A stretch of 7,851 nt of DNA, from assembly GCA_002405445.1 (NCBI GenBank), contig DHLV01000225.1:3637-11487 (forward strand), written 5' to 3'. This document shows, piece by piece, positions 1 through 6,679 of this stretch. The translations under genes and the position numbers were made by a program. A model generated the notes under the pieces. The model was not told the origin of the DNA and ran no database searches. It was given only the letters and a program-made list of their open reading frames with translations. How positions within the stretch are numbered: position 1 is the stretch's first letter; each line of letters opens with the position of its first letter. This DNA comes from Flammeovirgaceae bacterium UBA4659 (GTDB lineage Bacteria > Bacteroidota > Bacteroidia > Cytophagales > Cyclobacteriaceae).

Positions 1-372
1 CATCAACTCTTCAGCCCGGTTGGTGTTCAACACCAATTCCTCTGCAGGAATCGCTTTACCATCAGCCTCTACCTTCATTTTCGCCTTCAAATCATCCAAA
101 AATGCAACCGCCTCTTTCGTCAGGTCGCGAACCTTCTGGGCTTTTTCTTTTGCTTCGACCACCTTGGGTTCCGTGCTGGTTGACCCCAAAACGGCCTTCA
201 GCTTGTTTTCATTCTTCTCACCACCCTCGCGGATGAGGGAAATCAGCGTCTCGTCAATGATGGCGAACTTCTCCAATACCGCGTTACTTACGTTCAACGC
301 CAGTAGCGCTGTGAGCACGAGGTACATCATGCCAATCATTTTTTGTCTCGGTGTTTCCTTACCACCTGCCAT
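1..372 (-). CDS. gldM: Type IX secretion/gliding motor protein GldM, N-terminal part (cut by window edge)
   Basis: The first 124 codons of GldM are present; the reading frame is open to base 1 and the stop is outside the window. The start is the ATG at 372, giving MAGGKETPRQKMIGMMYLVL, the characteristic family opening. A single membrane helix covers about residues 12-29 (rich in M, L, A, V). A hydrophilic helical stretch follows (about 30-124), the start of the periplasmic region. In the family, GldM is the rotor/shaft: its one transmembrane helix sits inside a GldL pentamer and its long periplasmic arm reaches the GldK/GldN ring. Arg9, which I recall as functionally important in Flavobacterium johnsoniae GldM, is present. 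The gene lies 41 bp downstream of gldL on the same strand, so co-transcription is likely. Full-length family members are about 500 residues, so roughly a quarter is visible. Identification is very secure. Confidence 0.96.
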   Translation of the reverse strand, partial: MAGGKETPRQKMIGMMYLVLTALLALNVSNAVLEKFAIIDETLISLIREGGEKNENKLKAVLGSTSTEPKVVEAKEKAQKVRDLTKEAVAFLDDLKAKMKVEADGKAIPAEELVLNTNRAEELM

Positions 373-413
373 GTCTTTTTATTTTTAAGTTGTAAATAAA
401 AATCCGTCAAAAA

Positions 414-1238
414 TCAATTGCCACCCTTCATGGCTGTCAACATGCTGCCATACACCTTGTTGAGGGCGGTGATGTTGTTGGTCAGGCTACCCAATTCAGT
501 GGTAAACTTGCTTGTGTTTTCGCCAACCTTCGAAAGTCCCTGCATGGCACCCGTCAGACTCTCATAGAACTTGTTCATATTCTTAACGTGCGAATCTGCA
601 TCTTTCAACTCCATTTCATAGATGATATTCAGTGCTGCCAAATTCTTTGTTACCTTCTGTACTTGTGAGTGGTACTCGCTGCTGTCTTTAGAAGCATCCG
701 CCATGGCCGTTACGGCCTTCATGGCTGTGCCGTACGACTTGTTCATTTCCATCAGCGAAGAAGCAGCTGTTTGCACGTTTTTCGCATATTCGTTGGTGGC
801 AACTGCCGCATTTGACAAATTATTCATTTGGCTGGCGGATGTTGCCAAATTAGTTAATCCTTTTCCCAAATTATCCAGCAGGTTTTGGTCTACCTTGGCG
901 GTTTTCAGCATTTCATCGATTTTCAAAAGTGGAGACTCACCGGCACCTGGGCGGTTGCTGATACGGGTAGCTGTTGTATTGACTGCCGCCTCGTAGTCTT
1001 CTCCCAATTCGGGATAAACTTTGGACCAGTCTACTTCAGGATGCTTCGGTTCAAATGCGCTGAGAAAGAAGATAACGGCCTCCGTTCCAAGGCCAAGAAT
1101 CAACATTTCATTTGCTCCTTCCCAGTGTTGGATTTTAAACAATGCACCAACGATTACGACAGCAGCACCGATACCGTATACTTTCGGCATGATGGTGGTG
1201 AACAATAATTCAACGAATCCGCCTTTTTTCTTTGCCAT
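414..1238 (-). CDS. gldL: Type IX secretion/gliding motor protein GldL
   Basis: This 274-residue protein is the stator of the GldL-GldM proton-driven inner-membrane motor that powers T9SS secretion and gliding. Two membrane helices form a hairpin at about residues 18-35 (VYGIGAAVVIVGALFK) and 44-62 (EMLILGLGTEAVIFFLSAF). The polar residues I recall as important in F. johnsoniae GldL (Tyr13, Lys27, His30, Glu49, Glu59) match Tyr21, Lys35, His38, Glu53 and Glu63 here, so the proton path looks intact. Residues 65-274 form a long, mostly helical cytoplasmic domain rich in N, A, T, K and M, with an internal 56-residue periodicity (see the repeat entry). The protein is longer than F. johnsoniae GldL (about 215 residues, from memory). 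The start is ATG with the usual basic N-terminus. The gene follows gldK by 64 bp and precedes gldM by 41 bp. Confidence 0.96.
   Translation of the reverse strand: MAKKKGGFVELLFTTIMPKVYGIGAAVVIVGALFKIQHWEGANEMLILGLGTEAVIFFLSAFEPKHPEVDWSKVYPELGEDYEAAVNTTATRISNRPGAGESPLLKIDEMLKTAKVDQNLLDNLGKGLTNLATSASQMNNLSNAAVATNEYAKNVQTAASSLMEMNKSYGTAMKAVTAMADASKDSSEYHSQVQKVTKNLAALNIIYEMELKDADSHVKNMNKFYESLTGAMQGLSKVGENTSKFTTELGSLTNNITALNKVYGSMLTAMKGGN
417..788 (-). repeat. Internal 56-residue tandem repeat in the GldL cytoplasmic domain (coding)
   Basis: At the protein level, residues 165-220 and 221-274 of GldL align without gaps. Both start with MNKxY and share the later pattern SSEY/TSKF, VTKN/LTNN and ALNxxY followed by L four residues on. 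I count about 13 identities in 47 positions, with many conservative changes. The Tyr residues at 151, 169, 207, 225 and 263 are spaced 18, 38, 18, 38. The full period of 56 residues equals eight heptads, which fits a helical or coiled-coil array. The repeat is not obvious at DNA level. This was read by eye; no alignment statistics were run. Confidence 0.6.
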
Positions 1239-1302
1239 GGTTCTTTAGGATTTAGGGTTATGTTCTAAGAGTTTTTTCTTTAAATATAATGATGATTATT
1301 AA

Positions 1303-2427
1303 TTATTGAAATTCGGTACCGGATGAGCGGCCAAGGTTGGTCATAGCGCAGCGGAAACCTATGTAAGCACGGGTAGAGTCTTTGTACTCATAAGTTCTGG
1401 TACCAGTCTCCAAATAATAAGCTACATCTTTCCATGATCCGCCTCTTACAACCTTACGGGCATTGTACTTCTCTTTCGAGTTGCCCTCTTTATCATACGC
1501 GTTTTTATCAATGAATTGTGGGTTCAAATCCCAAACGGTAGGCACTGATGCAGGGTTGAAGTCGTCCAAACACCACTCCGAAACGTTGCCTGACATGTCT
1601 TCCAAGCCGTAATCATTAGGAAAATAAATACCAACTGGTGATGTATAAGCGAAACCATCATCATAATAATTACCACGGCCAGGCTTGAAGTTGGCAAGCA
1701 TACAGCCTTTAGAGTTACGGATGTAAGGGTTACCCCAAGGGTACTTGTTCATGTCACGGCCACCGCGTGCTGCGTATTCCCATTCCGCTTCTGAAGGCAA
1801 TCGGAAAGCTGGCATTGGAGGCTGGCCACCGTTTACCTGGCGCCACTCGTTCAAGAATGCAGTTCTCCATTTTCCAAAGAAGTTCGCGGCTTCCCAACTC
1901 ACCCCTACCACCGGGTAATCTTGATAGCCGGGATGTTGCCAATAATAGTCCACCAACGGATCACCCATGTGGTGAGAAAAGTCCTTCATCCACACGGTGG
2001 TATCTGGGTAATATTTGGCCATAAAATCTTGCTGGCTATCCGCAGGGAAGTTGGTGAGCTGTGCGCCCCCTTCGGCACCCAAGAAGAATTGCGTAAATTG
2101 AAGATATTCGTCATTGGTAATCTCCGTTTCATCCATGAAAAGAGGGCCAATGGTGATTTGCTTGTTGAAGTTGATTTGGGTGGAGGCGGGGTCTTCGTCT
2201 GTCTGGCCCATGTGGAAAGTACCAGCCGGTATGGGCACCATGCCGTAGGGGATAACCATTGACCAACGCTGTTTGCGCTCTATTGCAGACTGCCCCACTA
2301 CTTCGCCCTGTGCATCGCCTCCGCCCTTTTTACCACCGATGCCGAGCAGGCCGCACCCGGCCAAGGCAGCCGCCATAAACGCAATAAAGGCAGTTGATAG
2401 AAAACGCTGAGAAATAATTTTCTTCAT
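1303..2427 (-). CDS. gldK: Type IX secretion/gliding lipoprotein GldK (FGE-sulfatase-like fold)
   Basis: The protein has 374 residues. It begins with a lipoprotein signal peptide and a lipobox LAGC, with the lipidated cysteine at residue 25. A Gly/Lys-rich linker follows (about 26-45), then a formylglycine-generating-enzyme-like domain from about 62 to 362. Family signatures are visible in order: PIPAGTFHMG (65-74), DETEITNDEY (99-108), YPVVGVSWEAANFF (171-184), FRLPSEAEWEYAARGG (208-223), YPWGN (229-233), LEDMSGNVSEW (275-285), VVRGGSW (326-332) and IGFRCAM (356-362). In this family GldK is a structural outer-membrane lipoprotein that forms the periplasmic ring with GldN. The cysteine pair of true formylglycine-generating enzymes, expected between GGSW and GFRC, is absent, so it is probably not an enzyme. 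A GldJ paralogue has the same fold, but position directly before gldL and gldM decides for gldK. Start is ATG. Confidence 0.93.
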   Translation of the reverse strand: MKKIISQRFLSTAFIAFMAAALAGCGLLGIGGKKGGGDAQGEVVGQSAIERKQRWSMVIPYGMVPIPAGTFHMGQTDEDPASTQINFNKQITIGPLFMDETEITNDEYLQFTQFFLGAEGGAQLTNFPADSQQDFMAKYYPDTTVWMKDFSHHMGDPLVDYYWQHPGYQDYPVVGVSWEAANFFGKWRTAFLNEWRQVNGGQPPMPAFRLPSEAEWEYAARGGRDMNKYPWGNPYIRNSKGCMLANFKPGRGNYYDDGFAYTSPVGIYFPNDYGLEDMSGNVSEWCLDDFNPASVPTVWDLNPQFIDKNAYDKEGNSKEKYNARKVVRGGSWKDVAYYLETGTRTYEYKDSTRAYIGFRCAMTNLGRSSGTEFQ

Positions 2428-2533
2428 AGGTTAATTTTTATCCTTATCCTTTCGGTTGTTCGACATACAACGAACCGACCCGAAAGTTATTCTTTTTGCC
2501 AAACTCCGAGGTCACGAAAATCGATAAAATCTT

Positions 2534-2557
2534 AAAAAAACCAAAATATTTTTGATT
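2534..2557 (-). terminator. Weak AT-rich candidate terminator after porP
   Basis: Directly after the porP stop codon, the transcribed strand reads AATCAAAA, a three-base loop ATA, then TTTTGGTT. This makes an 8-bp stem with one G-T pair, and the run of T continues after it. The stem is almost all A-T, so termination would be weak. It could attenuate read-through from porP into gldK or be chance in AT-rich spacer DNA. The rest of the 130-bp porP-gldK spacer shows no strong promoter match. Confidence 0.3.
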
Positions 2558-3511
2558 TTAATGCCTGTAACGGGGGGTTCTCACAACTTTTTTCCCGCTG
2601 CCCGGGTTTACCGGAAGTTCGTACGTGAGCAAAAGTTCATGCGATGTTGGCTGCTTGGCCGCCTGGTCTTGTATCACATAATCCAGCGCATACCCTATCT
2701 TTAGTGACTTGTCTTTCAGCAAGCTGTAACCGAACATGAGAATGGCCGCCTCGGAAGTGCGAAATGACAGACCACCCCACATGGTATCTTTGAAATAGGC
2801 GATGCCGCCAACATTCACACTGGTTTTTGAAAAATCTGATTGCACCAGACCCATAAACTGGAATTTGAGGTCGAAGTTCACCTCATAAAAGTAGCCACCT
2901 GTCAGGTACACGTGGGTCTGTAAGGCATTTCGCTGTGCTACTCCAAAATCGAATGTGGAGCGCGTGAGGTGGTTAAAGCTTAACCCTGCGTAATACTTTT
3001 CTTTTCGCCAGTAGATGCCAACTGCCAAATCCGGACGAATTTGTGATTCGGAGCCGGTCTTACCTTCAAGGAGTGGATCTTTGGGATTTACATACCTGTA
3101 TATATCGTAGTTAAAGGTCTGCGAAAACATTCCTGCGCGCACACCGATGCTGAGCTTGCTGTTTTTGATACCCAGATGGTAGGCGTAAGAGGCCTGTGCC
3201 TCCAAGTTGTTCTGTGCACCTAGCCGATCATTGATGATGTAGGCCCCAAAGCCGCTGTTCAACTTGTTAATGGGGGTAGTCATCGAAATGATTTGGGTAG
3301 TGGGTGCCTCTCCACCACCAAATGTGGGCGAATAGCCAAGCCACTGGCTGCGGTGAATAGCGGTTAGCTTTGTTACGCCCTCGCTGCCGGCAAAACCGGG
3401 GTTGTAAAATAGTGTATTGAACATGTAATGAGTGAATTGCGGGTCTTGTTGTGCCAGCAGCTGAGCCGCACAACCCACACAAAAAATCGTAGCCAGAAAA
3501 CACTTCTTCAC
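2558..3511 (-). CDS. porP: Type IX secretion outer-membrane protein PorP/SprF
   Basis: The product has 317 residues. An Sec signal peptide covers about residues 1-20 (cleavage near LLAQ/Q), followed at once by the family signature QDPQFTHYMFNTLFYNPGFA (residues 22-41). The remainder alternates aromatic and polar residues in beta-strand-like blocks (for example SKLSIGVRAGMFSQTF and KYYAGLSFNHLTRSTF), as expected of an outer-membrane beta-barrel. PorP is required for T9SS secretion in Porphyromonas, and SprF supports SprB export in Flavobacterium. Many genomes carry several paralogues, but the copy next to gldK is the likely core one. The start is GTG (3511): no in-frame ATG lies between it and an upstream stop near 3545, and a start at the next internal Met would remove the signal peptide. 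It lies 130 bp ahead of gldK on the same strand. The Cys at residue 14 does not form a convincing lipobox. Confidence 0.92.
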   Translation of the reverse strand: MKKCFLATIFCVGCAAQLLAQQDPQFTHYMFNTLFYNPGFAGSEGVTKLTAIHRSQWLGYSPTFGGGEAPTTQIISMTTPINKLNSGFGAYIINDRLGAQNNLEAQASYAYHLGIKNSKLSIGVRAGMFSQTFNYDIYRYVNPKDPLLEGKTGSESQIRPDLAVGIYWRKEKYYAGLSFNHLTRSTFDFGVAQRNALQTHVYLTGGYFYEVNFDLKFQFMGLVQSDFSKTSVNVGGIAYFKDTMWGGLSFRTSEAAILMFGYSLLKDKSLKIGYALDYVIQDQAAKQPTSHELLLTYELPVNPGSGKKVVRTPRYRH

Positions 3512-3534
3512 CCGTTGAACTTTGAAAATGAACT

Positions 3535-3567
3535 TAAAGATAAACTAAAAAAACAGAATCAGACAAA
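3535..3567 (-). promoter_or_regulatory. Candidate Bacteroidota-type promoter for porP-gldKLM
   Basis: Read on the minus strand there is TTTG (3567-3564), a 21-bp spacer, then TATCTTTA (3542-3535). This matches the Bacteroidota sigma-ABfr pattern (TTTG, about 17-23 bp, TAnnTTTG) with one mismatch at the last base. Transcription would start near 3530, about 20 bases before the GTG of porP. The position, in the gap between hemD and porP, is what one would expect for a separate secretion operon. It was read by eye only, and AT-rich spacers give chance matches. Confidence 0.42.
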
Positions 3568-3588
3568 TACACATCATTAAAGTGCGAT

Positions 3589-3605
3589 AAAAAACAACCG
3601 TTTGT
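3589..3605 (-). terminator. Weak candidate terminator after hemD
   Basis: On the minus strand, ACAA, loop ACGG, TTGT is followed by a run of T that overlaps the last stem base. The stem is only 4 bp. It lies 21 bases after the hemD stop and before the candidate porP promoter, so its place fits the end of the DUF4271-hemD unit. The structure is short enough to be chance. Confidence 0.25.
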
Positions 3606-3626
3606 AATAACGTAAGGGTGAACACT

Positions 3627-4403
3627 TTATTTAATGCCGTTCGCCTTTTTCACATAGAGTTCCAATGCGCCCGTCATTGACGGTGCGTTGGGCAATGGCG
3701 CTTCAATATCCAAAATCAGCCCGGCTTCGCGCACCGCCTTGGCGGTAGTGGGGCCAAATGCTGCCAGGCGCGTGTTGTTTTGCTTGAAATCTGGGAAGTT
3801 GACAAACAACGAGTTGATACCCGAGGGGCTGAAAAAAGCAAGAATATCATAATATACATTCTTCAGATCGCTCAAATCTGCCGCAACTGTATGGTTGATG
3901 ACTGCCTCGGTGTAGGTGTAACCGTTTGACTTCAAAAAATCGGGTATATCACTTTTACGGATGTCCGAGCATGGAAAGAGGAACTTCTCATTCTTGTGTT
4001 TCTTGATAATCTCCAGCAGGTCTTTGGTGTCTTTCAGACCCGAAAATATTTTTCGCTTTCGGATGACAATGTACTTCTGCAGGTAATTCGAGGTTTGGTC
4101 AGAGATGCAGAAGTACTTCATGTCTGCCGGCATATCCAGCTTCAGTTCCTTGCAAATAGCAAAAAAATGATCGACTGCATTGCGCGAGGTGAAAATAATG
4201 GCGCTATGTTGAAGAATCTCAATCTTCTGCTTGCGGAACTCGCGCATGGGCACTGCCTCAACCTGAATAAACGGCCGGAAGTCGATTTTAATGTGGTACT
4301 TCTCGGCTAGTTTAAAGTAAGGAGATGCGGGGTCGGTGGGGGCTTCCTGTGTGACCAAAATGCTTTTCACTTTTCGCATCCGGTCAGTAGCAGTGTCGAT
4401 CAT
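3627..4403 (-). CDS. hemD: Uroporphyrinogen-III synthase (HemD family)
   Basis: HemD closes and inverts ring D of hydroxymethylbilane to give uroporphyrinogen III, the branch point to heme and other tetrapyrroles, in the cytoplasm. The 258-residue length is usual. Visible family features are KSILVTQ (13-19) at the start of the first alpha/beta domain, IIFTSRNAVDHFF (69-81), FFSPSGINSLF (190-200) and AAFGPTTAKAVREAGL (214-229, the typical GpxTA loop), then a C-terminal helix after APSMTGALE. There is no signal peptide or membrane segment. The ATG at 4403 is taken as the start; an ATG at 4379 (residue 9, MRKVKSILVTQ) fits the usual family N-terminus at least as well. The gene is 22 bp downstream of the DUF4271 gene, so the two are probably co-transcribed. 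HemD sequences diverge strongly, which limits certainty slightly. Confidence 0.87.
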   Translation of the reverse strand: MIDTATDRMRKVKSILVTQEAPTDPASPYFKLAEKYHIKIDFRPFIQVEAVPMREFRKQKIEILQHSAIIFTSRNAVDHFFAICKELKLDMPADMKYFCISDQTSNYLQKYIVIRKRKIFSGLKDTKDLLEIIKKHKNEKFLFPCSDIRKSDIPDFLKSNGYTYTEAVINHTVAADLSDLKNVYYDILAFFSPSGINSLFVNFPDFKQNNTRLAAFGPTTAKAVREAGLILDIEAPLPNAPSMTGALELYVKKANGIK

Positions 4404-4425
4404 AACAGCACGGGTCGGTTTGGGC

Positions 4426-5520
4426 TTAATACAGAATCATTTTCGTTAGCATCATTAACGGAATGATTTCTGACGCGCAAAGGTAGGAAAATAAATGAAA
4501 GTAGTGGTAGGGCAACCGGGCCATTAATTTGATGTAAGCCACTATGCAGCCCAGTACCATTAGGCCTACCAATACATATAGTTGATAATAGTACAACTGA
4601 TCGGACTGAACGTAAAACAAGACACACACAAGCCCGGTCACGGCCAGAATCACCACCGAGATGAAGATCACACGCACGAAGTTGAAAAACTGAAAGCGAA
4701 CGGTGCCTTTGAATCCAAAGAGCGCAGCAAAAAGAGCGATCCAAATGAGTTTAGCCATCATCAAAGCGGCAATTCCCAACGAAAGTAGCGCCCATTGCAG
4801 AAACCCCTGTACAGTAGTTTGCACGCGAAAAATGTGAGCGAGCAGCGTCACAGGTCCCATCAAGTGGAAGCCCACCAATAAAATGAGCGCCAGAAAGCAA
4901 CTGCCAAACAGGTAATACAATACGTTGACGCTTGACGCGATACGCAAACCAAATCCGCTCTCGGTGCGATCAAGCGAAGTGATGAGTTTTGACAGATTAA
5001 AATAGTCGCGGGTCAGCGCTGGGTTGGTTCTCCAAAACAACGTTAAAGAGACGAGCAGCAGCAGCGCTGCGATCAGCGCAAAATCAAGAAAGTAATTACT
5101 TCTGCGCGGCATCAAATCTGCGGATGCATCAACGGGTGCCGGCTGTTCGATGTTTGTTGAAATATTAGCGAAGCCTGCAGGCGAGAACACACCCAAAAAC
5201 AATTTCTTGGAATTGAGTTGTGCGAGACTGTCAACAGAAAAGCGTATGCTGCCTTGGCCACTCCACACCAATGCTGAATTGACCCAAATCGAATAAGGGT
5301 GACGCCCGGCAATCAGCAGCGAACCTCCCTTATTGCTTGTGGCCGAAACCCAAAAAAAAACAGAACTGGTACTTTGGTTATCGTAAGGCTTAAACCCTGA
5401 TGCCGCAGGTACGAGCCACTGAGTGCGCAAATCAACCGTGCGGGTTGTAGTTTGGCCCAGCGAAACCTGCCCGATTAAAACAGTCAGCAGAAAAACTATG
5501 CTATAGCGCATGTGACCCAT
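4426..5520 (-). CDS. Membrane protein with signal peptide, beta-rich ectodomain and C-terminal DUF4271 region
   Basis: The function is unknown. The start is ATG at 5520 (364 residues); ATG at 5511 (MRYSIVFLL) is equally good, while the codon at 5523 is only TTG. Residues below are numbered from 5523. A signal peptide ends near residue 23 (VSLGQ). Residues about 25-140 are beta-strand-like and presumably outside the membrane, with the stretch YSIWVNSALVWSGQGSIRF (78-95-like region) resembling a jelly-roll sugar-binding module such as those of glycosidases or 7TM-DISM sensors; this resemblance is by eye only. Hydrophobic helices follow at about 144-164, 199-225, 240-270, 281-306, 310-334 and 340-362. 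The end, YLCASEIIPLMMLTK, is the typical DUF4271 terminus. A run of nine T sits at codons 55-58. The gene is 22 bp upstream of hemD and divergent from hemW. Confidence 0.78.
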   Translation of the reverse strand: MGHMRYSIVFLLTVLIGQVSLGQTTTRTVDLRTQWLVPAASGFKPYDNQSTSSVFFWVSATSNKGGSLLIAGRHPYSIWVNSALVWSGQGSIRFSVDSLAQLNSKKLFLGVFSPAGFANISTNIEQPAPVDASADLMPRRSNYFLDFALIAALLLLVSLTLFWRTNPALTRDYFNLSKLITSLDRTESGFGLRIASSVNVLYYLFGSCFLALILLVGFHLMGPVTLLAHIFRVQTTVQGFLQWALLSLGIAALMMAKLIWIALFAALFGFKGTVRFQFFNFVRVIFISVVILAVTGLVCVLFYVQSDQLYYYQLYVLVGLMVLGCIVAYIKLMARLPYHYFHLFSYLCASEIIPLMMLTKMILY

Positions 5521-5563
5521 CAAAAAATTGCCAATTTAGACGTTCAAATTGAAACTACCATCA

Positions 5564-6679
5564 ATGGCCGGGCTGTACCTGCATATTCCTTTTTGTAAAC
5601 AAGCATGCTATTATTGTGACTTCCATTTCTCCACCCGCCATCAGGGTGTGGACGAGCTGGTGCAGGCCATGTTGCGCGAGCTGCGACTTCAGCAACACTA
5701 TCTGGAGGGCGAATCGGTTGAGACCATCTATTTTGGCGGTGGGACACCTTCACTGCTATCGGTCGAAAACATCCGGGCACTGATGCAGGCTGTTTACAAT
5801 CACTTTCCGGTGTTGGGGGCAGCCGAAGTAACGTTGGAAGCAAACCCCGATGACCTGACCCTCGAGAAACTCGGTGGACTAAAGGAAGCCGGTGTCAATC
5901 GCTTGAGCATTGGCATTCAATCTTTCAATGATACGGTGCTGAAAAGCTTTAACCGGGCACACAATTCCGAACAAGCACGGGCATCTGTGCAAGCAGCACG
6001 GGCCGCAGGCTTTGAGAATATCAATATCGACCTGATTTACGGTGTGCCAAACCAAACCCGAGAAGCGTTGCAGCAAGACCTTGATCATTTCACTCAACTA
6101 AATCCCGAGCATATCTCCGCCTATGCGCTCACGATCGAGGAAAAAACAGTTTTTGGCTACCAATCAAAGAGGGGCAGGCTCGCTGCGCTGCCCGAAAATG
6201 AGACGGCAGAGCACTTTGAATGTGTGATGCGGCATCTGGAGGACTCCGGCTACGAGCAATATGAAATATCCAATTTTTGCATGCCGGGGCATTACTCCAA
6301 ACACAACAGCAGTTACTGGCAACAAAAGAAATACCTGGGGGTTGGGCCAAGTGCCCATTCGTACAACGGCCAATCGCGGCAATGGAACATCGCTAACAAT
6401 CAACTTTATGTGCGATCGCTGGCTGCTGGCACTATACCCTTTGAGCGCGAGGTACTTACCCGCGCCAACCAAATCAACGAATTCCTCTTTACCACACTGC
6501 GCACGCGGTGGGGCACCGATCTGCAGCACCTGAAAAATGTATTTCAATTCACACCTGATCAGCAGAAGATTCAATTGATGGAAAAACAGGGCATGATTCA
6601 AGTTGACAACGGGCAACTTACCCTCACTCAAAAAGGGAAACTGCTGGCCGATAAAATTGCACTGGAGTTTTTTTATTGA
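5564..6679 (+). CDS. hemW: Radical SAM heme chaperone HemW
   Basis: The 371-residue protein is a radical SAM enzyme-fold heme chaperone that binds heme and hands it to target proteins; it was long annotated as oxygen-independent coproporphyrinogen III oxidase. The [4Fe-4S] motif is CxxxCxxC at Cys11, Cys15 and Cys18, followed by DF. The fourth Cys of HemN (CxxCxC) is missing, which favours HemW over HemN. Further motifs are YFGGGTPSLL (56-65), LEANPDD (91-97), VNRLSIGIQSFN (111-122), NINIDLIYGVPNQT (152-165), ISAYALTIEE (184-193), YEISNFCMPG (233-242) and YLGVGPSAHSY (257-267). A HemN_C-type domain with NEFLFTTLRTRWG (305-317) follows. The ATG at 5564 gives MAGLYLHIPF, the normal family N-terminus; an upstream in-frame TTG at 5549 would add five residues and is less likely. 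The gene is divergent from the DUF4271 gene, with only 43 bp between their starts. Confidence 0.94.
   Translation: MAGLYLHIPFCKQACYYCDFHFSTRHQGVDELVQAMLRELRLQQHYLEGESVETIYFGGGTPSLLSVENIRALMQAVYNHFPVLGAAEVTLEANPDDLTLEKLGGLKEAGVNRLSIGIQSFNDTVLKSFNRAHNSEQARASVQAARAAGFENINIDLIYGVPNQTREALQQDLDHFTQLNPEHISAYALTIEEKTVFGYQSKRGRLAALPENETAEHFECVMRHLEDSGYEQYEISNFCMPGHYSKHNSSYWQQKKYLGVGPSAHSYNGQSRQWNIANNQLYVRSLAAGTIPFEREVLTRANQINEFLFTTLRTRWGTDLQHLKNVFQFTPDQQKIQLMEKQGMIQVDNGQLTLTQKGKLLADKIALEFFY

Noticed and set aside
20..388. Open plus-strand frame of 122 codons over the start of gldM
   Set aside because: It is antisense to gldM, whose minus-strand frame gives an unmistakable family sequence; the plus frame has no recognisable protein features.
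1239..1302. TATATTTA promoter-like block and ATAAT/ATTAT hairpin between gldK and gldL
   Set aside because: The upstream block is TTTC rather than TTTG and the stem is 5 bp of A-T only; such matches are expected in AT-rich spacer DNA.
3455..3511. Cys14 in the PorP signal peptide as a lipoprotein site
   Set aside because: CVGC lacks the usual Leu at -3, and the family is cleaved by signal peptidase I just before QDPQF.
5531..5564. Possible minus-strand promoter TTG-N23-TAAATTGG for the DUF4271 gene
   Set aside because: The spacer is at the upper limit, the -7 block has a mismatch, and the leader would be only a few bases; it also overlaps the hemW start codon.
6164..6631. Long minus-strand open frame (155 codons) inside hemW
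   Set aside because: It is a shadow of hemW, which is complete with all motifs on the plus strand; the antisense translation has no family resemblance.
5564..6679. hemW as oxygen-independent coproporphyrinogen oxidase HemN
   Set aside because: The cluster motif is CxxxCxxC-DF without the extra Cys of HemN, and length and N-terminus match HemW.
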